From Pseudofrankia inefficax (GTDB lineage: Bacteria; Actinomycetota; Actinomycetes; Frankiales; Frankiaceae), in NCBI RefSeq assembly GCF_000166135.1, contig NC_014666.1:1550001-1614000 (forward strand): DNA of 64,000 nucleotides, in the 5' to 3' direction. Of this stretch, positions 52,740 through 60,862 are shown piece after piece. Position numbers and translations under genes: made by a program. Positions within the stretch are counted from its first letter, which is position 1, and every line of letters begins with the position of its first letter. Under the pieces are notes generated by a model. The model had not been told where the DNA came from. It did no database searches and saw only the letters and a list, made by a program, of their open reading frames with translations.

Positions 52740-52747
52740 GGCGCAAC
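52730..52747. promoter_or_regulatory. Candidate autoregulatory site at the iclR start codon
   Basis: TGTTGC, TCATGG, CGCAACT: half-sites GTTGC (52731-52735) and GCAAC (52743-52747) flank the ATG, using the same half-site sequence as the repeat at 51847-51884 but with a 7-bp gap. Binding there would block initiation of this gene. Confidence 0.5.
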
Positions 52748-52817
52748 TCTAAGGCCGGTCTTGGGTAGGGGAGTCGTGTCTGACCAGGGCATACCCGGCT
52801 ACCGCGGAGCGGTGGCT

Positions 52818-53306
52818 TCAGAGGGTGCGTCGTGTGGCCTTCGCGCGCAGCGCCCATGCTCGGGCGGCGGCGACCAGGATCAGCGCGGCTACCAGCGGTA
52901 CGCCGAAGAAGACGACCAGCCCGTAGCCGATGTTGGCGCCGATCACTCCGGCGGTCGCGACGTGGTACCCGAAGCCGAAGACCACACCGACCCCGACGAG
53001 CGGGCACACGACCTGCCATAGGCGCCGGTCGGCGGTGCCACGGCGGGCCTCGTGCAGCAGCAGCGCCGTGATGGCGGCCATCAGGAGCAGGGCGGCGATA
53101 CCGAGAGCCGTCATTCGCCCGGGCGGGATGTCCAGCGGTCGGACGGCGTAGTCGAGTTCCGAGCGTGGGACGCCCTGATAGTCGTCCTGACCGAGCAGTC
53201 CCGCGACCGCGACCGGAGCGGCCGCGACCAGAAGGAGGGCGGCCCCGGCGTGGAGCGCTCGCGTAGGGGTGGACACCGGCGACCGCTTCGGTGGTGAGGT
53301 GAGCAT
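52818..53306 (-). CDS. Four-helix integral membrane protein
   Basis: 162 aa with four hydrophobic segments (AGAALLLVAAAPVAVAGLLG, MTALGIAALLLMAAITALLL, LVGVGVVFGFGYHVATAGVIGANIGYGLVVFF, then GVPLVAALILVAAARAWAL). A periplasmic loop of about 30 residues after the first helix (QDDYQGVPRSELDYAVRPLDIPPG) is polar. C-terminus basic (RAKATRRTL), placed inside. No family recognised and no operon partner. Confidence 0.8.
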   Translation of the reverse strand: MLTSPPKRSPVSTPTRALHAGAALLLVAAAPVAVAGLLGQDDYQGVPRSELDYAVRPLDIPPGRMTALGIAALLLMAAITALLLHEARRGTADRRLWQVVCPLVGVGVVFGFGYHVATAGVIGANIGYGLVVFFGVPLVAALILVAAARAWALRAKATRRTL

Positions 53307-53509
53307 GAGAGCCAGTCTTCCCAGTGGCCGGCGGTATGGCCTGAGCGCAAATACTCAAATTCATCGGGCAGCGGTCCGTCGCCATTTGAGGGACACGCCG
53401 TGACTTTGTCCGGCAGGCGTCCCTGAACCCGGGCACAACGGCTTCGTGCTCCGGCGAGGTTGCCTTGCCCGAGGTCGACGGGTGAGCGGGCCTGGCGTTG
53501 AATAAGGCC

Positions 53510-53950
53510 ATGTCTGTCGCCCGTGACTATGAGCCGAGCCCGTCGGACTGGGTCCGCAAGCAGGTCGAGGAGTACGAGAGCTCCGGAGGCACCCGCGGCA
53601 CGGAGCTGAACGGCCGGCCGGTGATCATTCTCACCACGGTCGGCGCGAAGTCGGGCAAGATCCGCAAGAGCCCGCTGATGCGGGTCGAGCACGAGGGCCT
53701 CTACGCCGTCGTCGCCTCGCTGGGCGGCGCGCCGAAGCATCCCGTCTGGTACTACAACGTGCTGGCGAACCCGCGGGTGGAACTCCAGGACGGGCCGACC
53801 AAGCAGGCCATGGTGGCCCGCGAGGTGACCGGCGACGAGAAGGCGCTCTGGTGGGAGCGCGCTGTCGCCACCTGGCCCGACTACGCGGAGTACCAGAAGA
53901 AGACCACCCGCCAGATCCCCGTCTTCGTCCTGGAACCCGCCGCCGGCTAG
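53510..53950 (+). CDS. F420-dependent (DDN-family) nitroreductase-like protein
   Basis: 146 aa from ATG ([21 protein letters not shown]); a TTG 12 nt upstream is an alternative. Deazaflavin-dependent nitroreductase fold as in mycobacterial Ddn: [61 protein letters not shown] holds the F420 phosphate-binding Lys/Arg segment and the pocket aromatic residues. The usual role is reduction of quinones or other electrophiles by F420H2; the native substrate here is unknown. It stands alone. Confidence 0.92.
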   Translation: MSVARDYEPSPSDWVRKQVEEYESSGGTRGTELNGRPVIILTTVGAKSGKIRKSPLMRVEHEGLYAVVASLGGAPKHPVWYYNVLANPRVELQDGPTKQAMVAREVTGDEKALWWERAVATWPDYAEYQKKTTRQIPVFVLEPAAG

Positions 53951-53990
53951 CGCCACATCTGACCAGGCCGGCCTCGCCCGACGGCGGCAA

Positions 53991-54063
53991 GATCGCCGTT
54001 TCCGCCCTCGCGTGGCCGTAACCGCCGCGGTTTCGTGACCATTCGAGGGCCAAGACGGCGATC
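53991..54063. repeat. Interrupted hairpin with GGCGATC arms
   Basis: GATCGCCGT (53991-53999) pairs with ACGGCGATC (54055-54063) and, inside, GCCCTCG (54004-54010) pairs with CGAGGGC (54044-54050), separated by a 4-nt internal loop on each side. It occupies the gap between convergent genes. The outer arm end GGCGATCAT is shared with the hairpins at 36.1-36.3 kb, so it may belong to the same repeat family or serve as a terminator. Confidence 0.7.
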
Positions 54064-54094
54064 ATGTTCGCCCGCCCGCCCTGCTGGACCGGCG

Positions 54095-55342
54095 TCAGGC
54101 GCGCAGGGCGGCGCGGATGGTCTCGGCCGGGTCGCCGGCGTGGTAGCGGCGTTCGCTCGGTTCGATGTTGTCGAGGAACTGCTGGTAGCGGACCGCGTAG
54201 GCGAGGTGGCCCAGCGGCGCGCCGAGGGCCAGGGCGCGCGCCGGGTCGCTGCCGGGGCGGCACGCCGCCCAGGTGGCGATCCAGGCGTCGGCGGCGTGCG
54301 CCCACTGATCGTCGGACAGGAACTCGCGGGGCCGTAGGCCGTCGAGCACGGGATGCCCGACATGGCTGTCGGAGAAGTCGACCAGGACGGTGTGCTTTCC
54401 GTCGGACCGCCAGTTTCCAGGGTGGAAGTCGCCGTGGAGCAGGGTGGTCGGCAGGCCGCAGGCTTCCAGCTCGGTGATCAGCTGCGGCAGGCGCTCGGCG
54501 AGGCGATGGACGGCGGTCAGTTCCGCGGCGGTCAGCTCGTGCGCGGCCGGGCCGTCGAGCAGCTGGTTGACCTCGTCGACCAAGGCGGCCGGGGACCGAT
54601 TCGGCAGGCCGCTGGGAATCGTTTCGGGCCGGGTGGCCAGTTCCGCCTGTGCCGTGGCGAGCCCGCTGACGGCGGCGCGGATGGTGGCGGCCGAGGCGTT
54701 CCAGCAGTCCGAGCCCGGCACGTGGTCGAGCAGGACCCGTCGGCCCTCGGGATCGGCCGCCAGCACGGTGGGGGCGAGTCGTGGTGCGACGTGCGCGAAC
54801 GCCGCGATGACGTCTGCTTCGTGGGCCGCGAACGGCGGGGTCGTTTTCAGCCAGACCGGCCCGGTTGCCGTCGGGATGCGGAACAACCCGGCGAGGTTCC
54901 AGGTCTTGACCTGTTCGACAGGTCCGGTCGAGGGCCGGCCCGCGGTCCGTAGCGAGGCATCGGCCCAGCTCAGCGCCTCCTGGAGGCCTTCTCTGGTGGC
55001 CCATCGGGCTCGAAGGGTCTCGGGCGCGGTCAGCAGCTGGTGCTCGGTGTTCGAGGGAGCTAACGGGCGGTCGGCGGGACGGCGGGCCGCCTGCACGTGG
55101 TAGGTCACATGCCCGTCGCGGGCACCGTCCGCGCCCTCGACATCGAGCAGCCGCAGCACCATCACGGGTACGTCCAGCTCCCGGGCGATGCGCGCGACGA
55201 CCGGCTCGACGTCCGCCCACCACGGGCTGTCCACCGGGAAGGGCCCGAGAGCCCCGAGGCAGTCGCCGCCCGCGGTGACCACCGCGCTGATTGTCCGCCC
55301 TGCTCCGCGATCCACCGGGCCAGTGTCGGGGCCCGCGATCAT
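54095..55342 (-). CDS. Aminoglycoside phosphotransferase-fold protein
   Basis: 415 aa. The C-terminal 260 residues form an APH-type kinase fold: ATP-side segments VKTWNLAGLFRIPTATGPVWLKTTPPF, catalytic loop LLHGDFHPGNWR, and metal-binding VLVDFSDSHVGHP. The N-terminal 130 residues (GDCLGALGPFPVDSPWWADVEPVVARIARELDVPVMVLRLLDVE) are typical of a large actinobacterial group with this architecture whose substrate is unknown. It is not adjacent to any resistance gene, so antibiotic modification should not be assumed. Confidence 0.87.
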   Translation of the reverse strand: MIAGPDTGPVDRGAGRTISAVVTAGGDCLGALGPFPVDSPWWADVEPVVARIARELDVPVMVLRLLDVEGADGARDGHVTYHVQAARRPADRPLAPSNTEHQLLTAPETLRARWATREGLQEALSWADASLRTAGRPSTGPVEQVKTWNLAGLFRIPTATGPVWLKTTPPFAAHEADVIAAFAHVAPRLAPTVLAADPEGRRVLLDHVPGSDCWNASAATIRAAVSGLATAQAELATRPETIPSGLPNRSPAALVDEVNQLLDGPAAHELTAAELTAVHRLAERLPQLITELEACGLPTTLLHGDFHPGNWRSDGKHTVLVDFSDSHVGHPVLDGLRPREFLSDDQWAHAADAWIATWAACRPGSDPARALALGAPLGHLAYAVRYQQFLDNIEPSERRYHAGDPAETIRAALRA

Positions 55343-55435
55343 CTCGGCAAAGGGATATCGGAGCCCTGCGCACGGTAGCGGGTCACGAAGCCGGGTGCTG
55401 CTGCGCTGCTGGGTAGCCAGCGGAGTCGGCGCGTG

Positions 55436-55852
55436 TCAGTCAGGCTCGTCGCGGGCTCGGGTGGCGGACCCGCGGGGGAGACGCTGGCGGGGGCTGAGGC
55501 CGGCCCACGTCTCGGCCCAGTCAGACAGCGGTTCGAGCAGGCCCTGCAGCCGGCGGCCGGTCGAGGTGAGCCGGTAGTCGCCAGCCTCGTCGACCTCGAT
55601 CAGCCCGGCCTCCCGCAACTCGCGGGTCCGCTGAGTGAGCTGCGCCGACGGGGCGTCCAGCAGCGACTCGATCGCTCGGAACGATCGCGGCGCCGTCCGC
55701 AGGCTCCAGAAGATCATCAGGCTGTGCCGCCGGCCGAGCAGGTCGAGCAGCACGGCCAACGGCAGATCGGGACCGCCCGTCGACCGGTTCTCCGGCGCCG
55801 GGCGCGAGGCGGATCGACTCACCAGCCGCTCACGCGCCGCCCGAGTGGCCAC
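55436..55852 (-). CDS. HxlR-like winged-helix regulator
   Basis: 138 aa. Winged helix at residues about 32-105: AVLLDLLGRRHSLMIFWSLRTAPRSFRAIESLL, then SAQLTQRTRELREAGLIEVDEAGDYRLTSTGRRL, the HxlR pattern including the long H1 and the wing. Such proteins sense reactive aldehydes or redox state, but no effector can be read here. The first 25 residues are low complexity; a GTG about 30 nt downstream (VSRSASRP) could be the real start and would avoid the overlap with the preceding gene. Confidence 0.85.
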   Translation of the reverse strand: MATRAARERLVSRSASRPAPENRSTGGPDLPLAVLLDLLGRRHSLMIFWSLRTAPRSFRAIESLLDAPSAQLTQRTRELREAGLIEVDEAGDYRLTSTGRRLQGLLEPLSDWAETWAGLSPRQRLPRGSATRARDEPD

Positions 55853-56054
55853 CGTGACTGCCGATCACCGTTCTCGCGCGTCGGTACGCGCCACCCGCCT
55901 GGGCCGAGACGATGCCGGCGACGCTCTGCACCTCCGGGCGATCCCACACGAGGCGGGCCTGCCGGGTGATCTCTTCGTAGCTCTCGCGCCCCGCGCGCGT
56001 GCCGAGCACGTAGCCCAGCCCGAACGCGACGGCAACCGTGGGGCGGATCCGCAT
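55830..56054 (-). CDS. Small YtxH-like protein
   Basis: 74 aa from the ATG behind GGGAGGC. Begins MRIRPTVAVAFGLGYVLGTRAGRESYEEI, a glycine-zipper-like helix that resembles YtxH/GlyXX small membrane-associated proteins, then a charged tail ending GGHSGGA. Probably inserts one short helix in the membrane. Function unknown. Its end overlaps the start of the HxlR-like gene by 23 nt. Confidence 0.7.
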   Translation of the reverse strand: MRIRPTVAVAFGLGYVLGTRAGRESYEEITRQARLVWDRPEVQSVAGIVSAQAGGAYRRARTVIGSHGGHSGGA

Positions 56055-56428
56055 GCTGCCTCCCGAGGCCTGGGCCGAGCAAGGTACGCCACGCTGCGTT
56101 CCGCGGGGCCGAGTGACGCTGGCTTGGTGACGTTGGTTCCGAGCGACCTCGGCCCGGACGAGCCGGGCCGAGCCTGCGCGACGGCCCACCGCCCACCGCG
56201 ATCACAACGGACCTTACCCACTCGCACCGACAACTCAGGACCGATCCGCCGGCCCGGCGAGGACACCGGCCACCGACAGCCCGGCAACGAGCCGTCAACG
56301 CGCACCTACCCCACCGCCGAACCCCCCGAACCTCCGGTAAGCTGACTCTCGTCGCCCCGCGCCGATGCAAGATCACCTCGGGAGATCCTCCCGGGAGTGG
56401 GACACATCGGTAGGATCGACACGAACGG
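56055..56428. other. Intergenic region upstream of tRNA-Asn
   Basis: 374 bp with no gene I can support. The last part should hold the tRNA promoter, and a short CGGGAG/CTCCCG hairpin lies about 40 bp upstream of the tRNA. Confidence 0.5.
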
Positions 56429-56501
56429 TCCTGCGTAGCTCAATTGGCAGAGCAGCCGGCTGTTAACCGGCAGGTTATAGGTTCGAGTCCTATCGCAGGA
56501 G
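56429..56501 (+). tRNA. tRNA-Asn (anticodon GTT)
   Basis: 73 nt. Acceptor stem TCCTGCG/CGCAGGA with discriminator G, D arm GCTCAATTGGCAGAGC, anticodon loop CTGTTAA with GTT, and T arm with GGTTCGAGTCC. The 3' CCA is not encoded. tRNA genes are standard attachment sites for pSAM2-type elements, and xis and rep genes lie directly downstream, so the 3' part of this gene is the probable attB/attL core. Confidence 0.97.
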
Positions 56502-56570
56502 CTTCACGCCGGGAGAAACCCCAGGTAGAGGCCATGTTGATCTCGCAGAGACGATCACTGGTCGAGGGTC

Positions 56571-56595
56571 GAGTAAGATCATATCCGACTTACTC
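56571..56595. repeat. Inverted repeat between tRNA and xis
   Basis: GAGTAAG and CTTACTC around 11 nt, 18 bp downstream of which xis ends. It may be a terminator for the leftward xis transcript or part of the attachment/Xis-binding region. Confidence 0.45.
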
Positions 56596-56612
56596 CCCAC
56601 ATTCGTTTTTCG

Positions 56613-56810
56613 TCATTCTCGGTCGGCCCTGGTCGCCAGCCACGCCGTCACGTCCTCACGGCGGTATCGCACGTGTCGCCCGATCCGCAGGCCAGTCGGC
56701 CCCTCCCCGGTCGTCCGCCACTTGTAGATCGTGTTCACCGGCACGCCGAGGTACTCGGCCAGGTCCCCGACCGTCCACAGCCGGTCCTGATCAGCGCTCT
56801 GGCCGTTCAC
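56613..56810 (-). CDS. xis: Excisionase-like HTH protein
   Basis: 65 aa: LWTVGDLAEYLGVPVNTIYKWRTTGEGPTGLRIGRHVRYRREDVTAWLATRADRE. This is the MerR-like helix-turn-helix-wing of AICE excisionases (HTH_17), in which Xis directs the integrase toward excision. In pSAM2-type elements int follows xis directly; here xis is followed only by about 110 bp and the tRNA, so its partner has been lost or lies elsewhere. It lies 133 bp downstream of the rep gene on the same strand. Confidence 0.88.
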   Translation of the reverse strand: MNGQSADQDRLWTVGDLAEYLGVPVNTIYKWRTTGEGPTGLRIGRHVRYRREDVTAWLATRADRE

Positions 56811-56943
56811 TGTTCCGTCCTCTCACTGATGTGATGTCCAGTCGCGGACGCCGTTGCGCCGCGCCGGCCGCCAGATTTACAAGATCGCTGGGCGCCCCGG
56901 AACCGGCCCCGCCCACCCACCCCATCGCCGCGCGCGGCGGTCT

Positions 56944-58269
56944 TCACGCCCCGGCCTGATCTGTGGTCGCGGAGGGATCGCGTCCCCGCCCGGCGTAGCG
57001 CCATTCGCCGACGACGAGCGTCCGCGCGTCCCCGTCCGGCCGGCCGAATTCGTCGAGGGTCACGAGCCCGCCGGCCTCATCGGTGCCGAAGGGTCGGCCA
57101 CCGAGCGCCGCCCCCAGGAGCCTTGCCCAGCGACGTCGCACCGCCCGGACCGCGCCGAACGTCGTCGAGTAGCGCCGGCTTTTCGTCATCCAGTGACTGC
57201 CGAACCCGAAGGCGTGCGACCAGCGGATCAGACCGACCGTCCGACCCGGCGCACGGCCCGCCGCCGCGTCGAGCGCCTCCGCGAATGCCCGGTCAGAGCC
57301 CAGACGCCAGCACGCTTCGACCAGACGACGCGGATGATCGCGCAGCGGAAGGCGGGCCAGGTGGCCCAACGACCGCACGGGGGAGTCGAGCAAGCCGTTA
57401 CCGGTGACGCTTTTGGTCAGGTATTTGGCGAGGTAGTTGGCGACCTGCGCCGCGTTCGTCTCGCCGTCCAGGTCGATACGGCGGATGTCGACCTGAGCGC
57501 CCCAGCGGACCTCCCACCGGCCGTCTGACGAGGGTTGCGCCGGCAATGCCCCCGACGCGTCGAGCAGCGCGACACCTGCCGGGTCCGGCGCGTCCACGGC
57601 CACGGTCGCGACGACGCCGCGTAGACAGTCCGCGATCAGGTCCCCGGCCGCCCAGCTCGGCACCGCCGCCGGTTCACCCGAGGAGTCCCGGCCGTCGACC
57701 CGGATCACCACGTGCAGATGGACCAGGCCGCGTTTCTGCATTTCGGCGACCTTCACGAACGACACCCGGATCTCGCGACGCAGACCGGTCATGGTCAACC
57801 CGGCCGCTGAAGCCACCGCCGATTCGAGCCTGTCGCGGGTCGCTTTCCAGAGCGCGGCGCACATGCTGTTCCAGACCACGGCCCGGCCGTAGTTGAAGCA
57901 GCGCGGACAGATCGGTTCCCCGAGCCGCCGGTCGTCGGGTCCATGGCGTTCGGTGCAGCCCAGCGCCCGGCCGTGTTCGCAGGTACCACGACGCGGCCGG
58001 CACACCTTGGCCTCAGCGCCCCGACCGCACCGGGAGTGGACCGGTCCGAAGCTGGGAGCCGTCAGCGTGACGAACCAGACCGGACATCCAGCTCCCACGT
58101 TCTGGTTGCCTTTGGCCGCGCCAACGAGTCCGGTGATGACGATCCGGCGCGCGTCGCGCTTGTAGAGCGCAGAACACGTCGGACACGCGGACGCGCGCCG
58201 GTTGTTGCACCGCACATGTACGACGGGCGGGCCCGAGGCTCGGCGGATCTCACCGGTCGCCAGGTCCAC
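56944..58269 (-). CDS. repSA: RepSA-type replication initiator, probably broken at the N-terminus
   Basis: 441 aa from GTG. Initiator of rolling-circle replication of pSAM2-like elements: zinc-finger-like CNNRRASACPTCSALYKRD, FVTLTAPSFGPVHSRC, then CPRCFNYGRAVVWNSMCAALWK, the HUH nuclease motif VHLHVVIRVDG and the tyrosine segment VANYLAKYLTKSV. The conserved text continues upstream of the GTG in the same frame (GGCARPIRLAGQTDH), but that frame meets a TGA at 58351-58353 and has no start codon after it. Before the TGA the frame still reads VRDQEWTLRDVVG from an ATG. So the gene appears to carry a nonsense mutation, or it starts late and lacks the family's N-terminus. Confidence 0.85.
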   Translation of the reverse strand: MDLATGEIRRASGPPVVHVRCNNRRASACPTCSALYKRDARRIVITGLVGAAKGNQNVGAGCPVWFVTLTAPSFGPVHSRCGRGAEAKVCRPRRGTCEHGRALGCTERHGPDDRRLGEPICPRCFNYGRAVVWNSMCAALWKATRDRLESAVASAAGLTMTGLRREIRVSFVKVAEMQKRGLVHLHVVIRVDGRDSSGEPAAVPSWAAGDLIADCLRGVVATVAVDAPDPAGVALLDASGALPAQPSSDGRWEVRWGAQVDIRRIDLDGETNAAQVANYLAKYLTKSVTGNGLLDSPVRSLGHLARLPLRDHPRRLVEACWRLGSDRAFAEALDAAAGRAPGRTVGLIRWSHAFGFGSHWMTKSRRYSTTFGAVRAVRRRWARLLGAALGGRPFGTDEAGGLVTLDEFGRPDGDARTLVVGEWRYAGRGRDPSATTDQAGA

Positions 58270-58458
58270 GTGATCGGTCTGCCCGGCCAGACGGATCGGC
58301 CGCGCGCAGCCCCCCGCAGCCTTCGCCTGCTCATGCCCGGCCAGGACCTGTCAGCCGACCACATCCCGCAACGTCCACTCCTGGTCGCGCACGGCCACAG
58401 GACACGACATCACAGGCAAACAGGGTTAAAGGACAGGAAACGGGGAAGGGCGCTGCGC

Positions 58459-58488
58459 GTTGCCCCGCATCCCCGCGATCGGGGCAAC
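58459..58488. repeat. Hairpin in the rep upstream region
   Basis: GTTGCCCCG and CGGGGCAAC, perfect 9-bp arms around 12 nt. With the second hairpin at 58519 it lies between the leftward rep gene and the rightward small gene, where the replication origin and promoters of such elements are found. Confidence 0.65.
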
Positions 58489-58518
58489 ACACCCGAGAGG
58501 AGGGAACGGCGGGGGAAA

Positions 58519-58543
58519 GCTGGGGCCGACCAACAGCCCCAGC
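58519..58543. repeat. Hairpin 10 bp upstream of the small plus-strand gene
   Basis: GCTGGGGC and GCCCCAGC around CGACCAACA, perfect 8-bp arms. Its position just before the ATG at 58554 would affect that gene's translation or transcription start. Confidence 0.6.
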
Positions 58544-58553
58544 CGGACCGCAC

Positions 58554-58949
58554 ATGACCACCGAAGCGTTCGATGTCCCGACGCTCACCGGACAGCTCCG
58601 CGCAGCGCTACGCCACGGCGTACGCGCCGCCAGCCTCGCCGCACACTCCTCGGACCTGATCGACCTGCTCACCGCCGGCAACCCCGGCACCCGCGACGAA
58701 CGCGCCATCGTCGCCGAGCAGATCATCCGGACCGCGACCGAGCCACTCGGACCCGACATCGGACCCGCCATGCGGATCATGCTCGGACTCGAACCCGGAA
58801 CCTGGCACACCCGGATCGAGACCCGCCGCAACCGCGCCGCAACCCTCCTCGGCATCGAGCCCGGCACCTTCCGCCGCCGAAGCCACGAAGCCGCCTACCT
58901 GCGCGACATCGCGTGGGAGATCTGGCAGACCCGCCGCAACCCGGCCTGA
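58554..58949 (+). CDS. Unknown protein with HTH-like C-terminus
   Basis: 131 aa. N-terminal 45 residues form a helix (TLTGQLRAALRHGVRAASLAAHSSDLIDLLTAGNPG). The C-terminal stretch RRNRAATLLGIEPGTFRRRSHEAAYLRDIAWEIW matches a short HTH-like module seen in many actinobacterial proteins of unknown role. No catalytic residues are evident. Divergent from the rep gene across a region with two hairpins, so it may be a regulator of replication or copy number; this is inference from position. Confidence 0.7.
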   Translation: MTTEAFDVPTLTGQLRAALRHGVRAASLAAHSSDLIDLLTAGNPGTRDERAIVAEQIIRTATEPLGPDIGPAMRIMLGLEPGTWHTRIETRRNRAATLLGIEPGTFRRRSHEAAYLRDIAWEIWQTRRNPA

Positions 58950-59027
58950 ACCCGGACACGCAAACGGGGCACAGACGACGCTGTCTGTGCCCCCGCCCGC
59001 GAACGCCCAGGACGCCATCCCACAGGA

Positions 59028-59213
59028 TCAACGCGGACCAGTACGGCCGTCCTCGTCCGTGTCTGGCCGTTTGCCAGCGCGGGCAGACTCCATCGCCGCC
59101 CGCCTCAAACGCTCCACGGCCGCGCGTTCCACCGCCGAGACCGGCACCAGATACCTGGGCCGCCGCCAGAGCAGGGCCCGAGGCAGCACCTGCCGCACCG
59201 TTCGATCGCTCAT
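59028..59213 (-). CDS. Small unknown protein coupled to the upstream gene
   Basis: 61 aa from the ATG that overlaps the previous stop (ATGA). Sequence MSDRTVRQVLPRALLWRRPRYLVPVSAVERAAVERL ends in a charged helix. A start further upstream would overlap the preceding gene by 73 nt, so the coupled ATG is preferred. Basic N-half and acidic tail; no family recognised. Typical of the small accessory genes in these elements. Confidence 0.5.
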   Translation of the reverse strand: MSDRTVRQVLPRALLWRRPRYLVPVSAVERAAVERLRRAAMESARAGKRPDTDEDGRTGPR

Positions 59214-59740
59214 GCTGCAATCGGTCGCGGCGAAAGGGTCGCAAGCCAAATCGGGATCTGCGGCCAGGACACGATCTCCCACACGTGCCGGATTTCAACG
59301 CGGTCGCCGACTCGGACTGCCACCTCATGCGGAATCGCCGACCGACCGACACCAAGCGGGGGGCAGACCGCGCACGTCACGACCGCGTGACCATCCCCGC
59401 GATGCCCCCGCAGCACGCCAGCGACCGCGACGGCGAGCGCCGTGCGCGCGGGTGACACGCCCGGCGGGCAGATCACGACGGATGCCACCGACGACGATCG
59501 GCCCATGCTGACCGCGACCCGCGTCAGCTCACCCGCGTGGATCTCCACGAACTCGAACCCCGACGCCACCACTGCCGCTGACCGCCGTGCCATTTCCAGG
59601 CCCGGCCGCGTCTGCTCAACAGCGACCGGCCGCCCCAACAACAGGCCCGCCGTAGTCGCCGGCAGGTTCAACGGCAGCGCCGGTACAAACAGGGCTTCGA
59701 GGCCATCTCCGAGCGACACCGACACAGCCGGCATGCCCAT
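59210..59740 (-). CDS. Unknown protein of the integrative element
   Basis: 176 aa from the ATG with AAAGAAGG 8 nt upstream (MGMPAVSVSLGDGLEALFVP); earlier in-frame ATG codons lack a site. Hydrophobic and Val/Ala-rich, with LNLPATTAGLLLGRPVAVEQTRPGLEMARRSAAVVASGFEFVEI, two Cys (VICPPGVSP and VTCAVCPPLG) and a C-terminal EVAVRVGDRVEIRHVWEIVSWPQ. Not a clear membrane protein. No family recognised; probably one operon with the next small gene. Confidence 0.5.
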   Translation of the reverse strand: MGMPAVSVSLGDGLEALFVPALPLNLPATTAGLLLGRPVAVEQTRPGLEMARRSAAVVASGFEFVEIHAGELTRVAVSMGRSSSVASVVICPPGVSPARTALAVAVAGVLRGHRGDGHAVVTCAVCPPLGVGRSAIPHEVAVRVGDRVEIRHVWEIVSWPQIPIWLATLSPRPIAA

Positions 59741-59831
59741 TGCCATCGCCTTCTTTCCAGCTCCCCGTCGCACGAGGGGCGACATCCGGGCCGCAGCCTG
59801 TGCCACGACCCGGGAACGCCCAGCCGTGCGG

Positions 59832-60125
59832 CTAGGCGCGATCCGCGAGCAGCCGGAACCGGTTGAACTCGCCTCCAGCGACCGCGCGCAAGAAGATGTC
59901 GATCTCGGCCGCAGAGCAGCCGAGCATCACGTCTGGATTGGACGAGTCCCGGATCGCGATGCCGCCGGGCACCGCCGCCATCTCGACGCACATGCCGCCC
60001 GCGCCGTTCGACTCGGCCGGGTGCTGCCAGTTCAGATCTACCGCCGACAGCCCATCGAGAACGGGCTTGCGACGCTGCCTGTCCGTGTAGACGGGCGCCT
60101 CTTCGTACTCGGGTACCTGTTGCAT
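59832..60125 (-). CDS. DUF397 protein
   Basis: 97 aa, ATG behind GGAGGGGAA. DUF397 core from residue 31: LNWQHPAESNGAGGMCVEMAAVPGGIAIRDSSNPDVMLGCSAAEIDIFLRAV and GEFNRFRLL, with the family's CVE(M)A, RDS and terminal acidic residues. DUF397 proteins are usually encoded beside an XRE regulator and may antagonise it. An XRE gene lies 0.7 kb upstream in this element, with the flavoprotein gene between them, all on the minus strand. Confidence 0.9.
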   Translation of the reverse strand: MQQVPEYEEAPVYTDRQRRKPVLDGLSAVDLNWQHPAESNGAGGMCVEMAAVPGGIAIRDSSNPDVMLGCSAAEIDIFLRAVAGGEFNRFRLLADRA

Positions 60126-60283
60126 GAACTTCCCCTCCGTCTAAGCGCCGCCCGGCCCGCGCGCAGGGCAAGAAGGACGCGGGCCGGGCGAGTGGGAAGC
60201 GCGGCGCGCGGATGCGCACGCGCTACACCCCAGAGGAGACACCCAGGAATGGCAGGGAACCCGGACAGCGTGTCCGGGTACGG

Positions 60284-60862
60284 TCAGCGCTCTTGGCGCC
60301 GCGCGCCCGCCGCCGTCATCGCATCGTCAATCGTGCGGAGGATTGCCGGCCAGGGCAGTTCACGGCCGGTGGCGCTCCTGGGCTGGTGGAGCGGCCACAC
60401 GTCTTCCCCGTAGACGAGCCGCACGCCGGCCCGCTGCAACGTCGTAATGTGGGCATCCCACGCGGGCTGACCCGCGTGCGCCGCGTTGACCCGAGGAAAC
60501 ACCACGACCGGCACCTGCCGGCCGCCGACAGCCTCGCAAACCTGCGTCAGCGCCTGGTTGTCCGCAATCCCAAGCGCGATCTTGGCGACCATGTTCGCGG
60601 TCGCCGGTACCACGGCGTAGCAGTCGACCTGCGGATGCGGGCTGACTTCCTGAGGAAGCCGCGGAGCGGAGCGGACCGGCCAGCCCGTCACCTGCTCGAT
60701 ACGGGATGTCTCCCCTTCCGCGTCGAGCCACGTCGCCGCCGTCGGAGTCGCCGTGACCGCGACCGACCAACCTCTTTGGAATAGAGGCTCGACCAGCCGG
60801 GGACGCACCAGTTCCGCGCCGCCAGCCGCCGATACGACCACGCCGACGACCCCCGCGCTCAC
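60284..60862 (-). CDS. Flavoprotein (PPC decarboxylase-like fold)
   Basis: 192 aa. GTG start overlaps the upstream stop by 1 nt (TAGTG), so it is coupled to the XRE gene. The flavoprotein fold of coenzyme A/lantibiotic Cys-decarboxylases: VGVVVSAAGGAELVRPRLVEPLFQRG and VSVAVTATPTAATWL at the N-terminus, then the FMN motif PATANMVAKIALGIADNQALTQV near residue 90. Ends with RAGVRLVYGEDVWPL. Stand-alone enzymes of this fold decarboxylate peptidyl or pantothenoyl cysteine; the role in this XRE-flavoprotein-DUF397 set is unknown. Confidence 0.87.
   Translation of the reverse strand: MSAGVVGVVVSAAGGAELVRPRLVEPLFQRGWSVAVTATPTAATWLDAEGETSRIEQVTGWPVRSAPRLPQEVSPHPQVDCYAVVPATANMVAKIALGIADNQALTQVCEAVGGRQVPVVVFPRVNAAHAGQPAWDAHITTLQRAGVRLVYGEDVWPLHQPRSATGRELPWPAILRTIDDAMTAAGARRQER

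Noticed and set aside
54095-55342. Aminoglycoside resistance gene
   Set aside because: The kinase fold is clear but the architecture is that of a large uncharacterised actinobacterial group, with no resistance context.
55635-56345. Plus-strand frame across the HxlR-like and YtxH-like genes
   Set aside because: Antisense to two genes with clear motifs and a good ribosome site; the product is low complexity.
56502-56612. Integrase fragment between tRNA-Asn and xis
   Set aside because: Both strands were read for tyrosine-recombinase motifs; the 110 bp are too short and show none.
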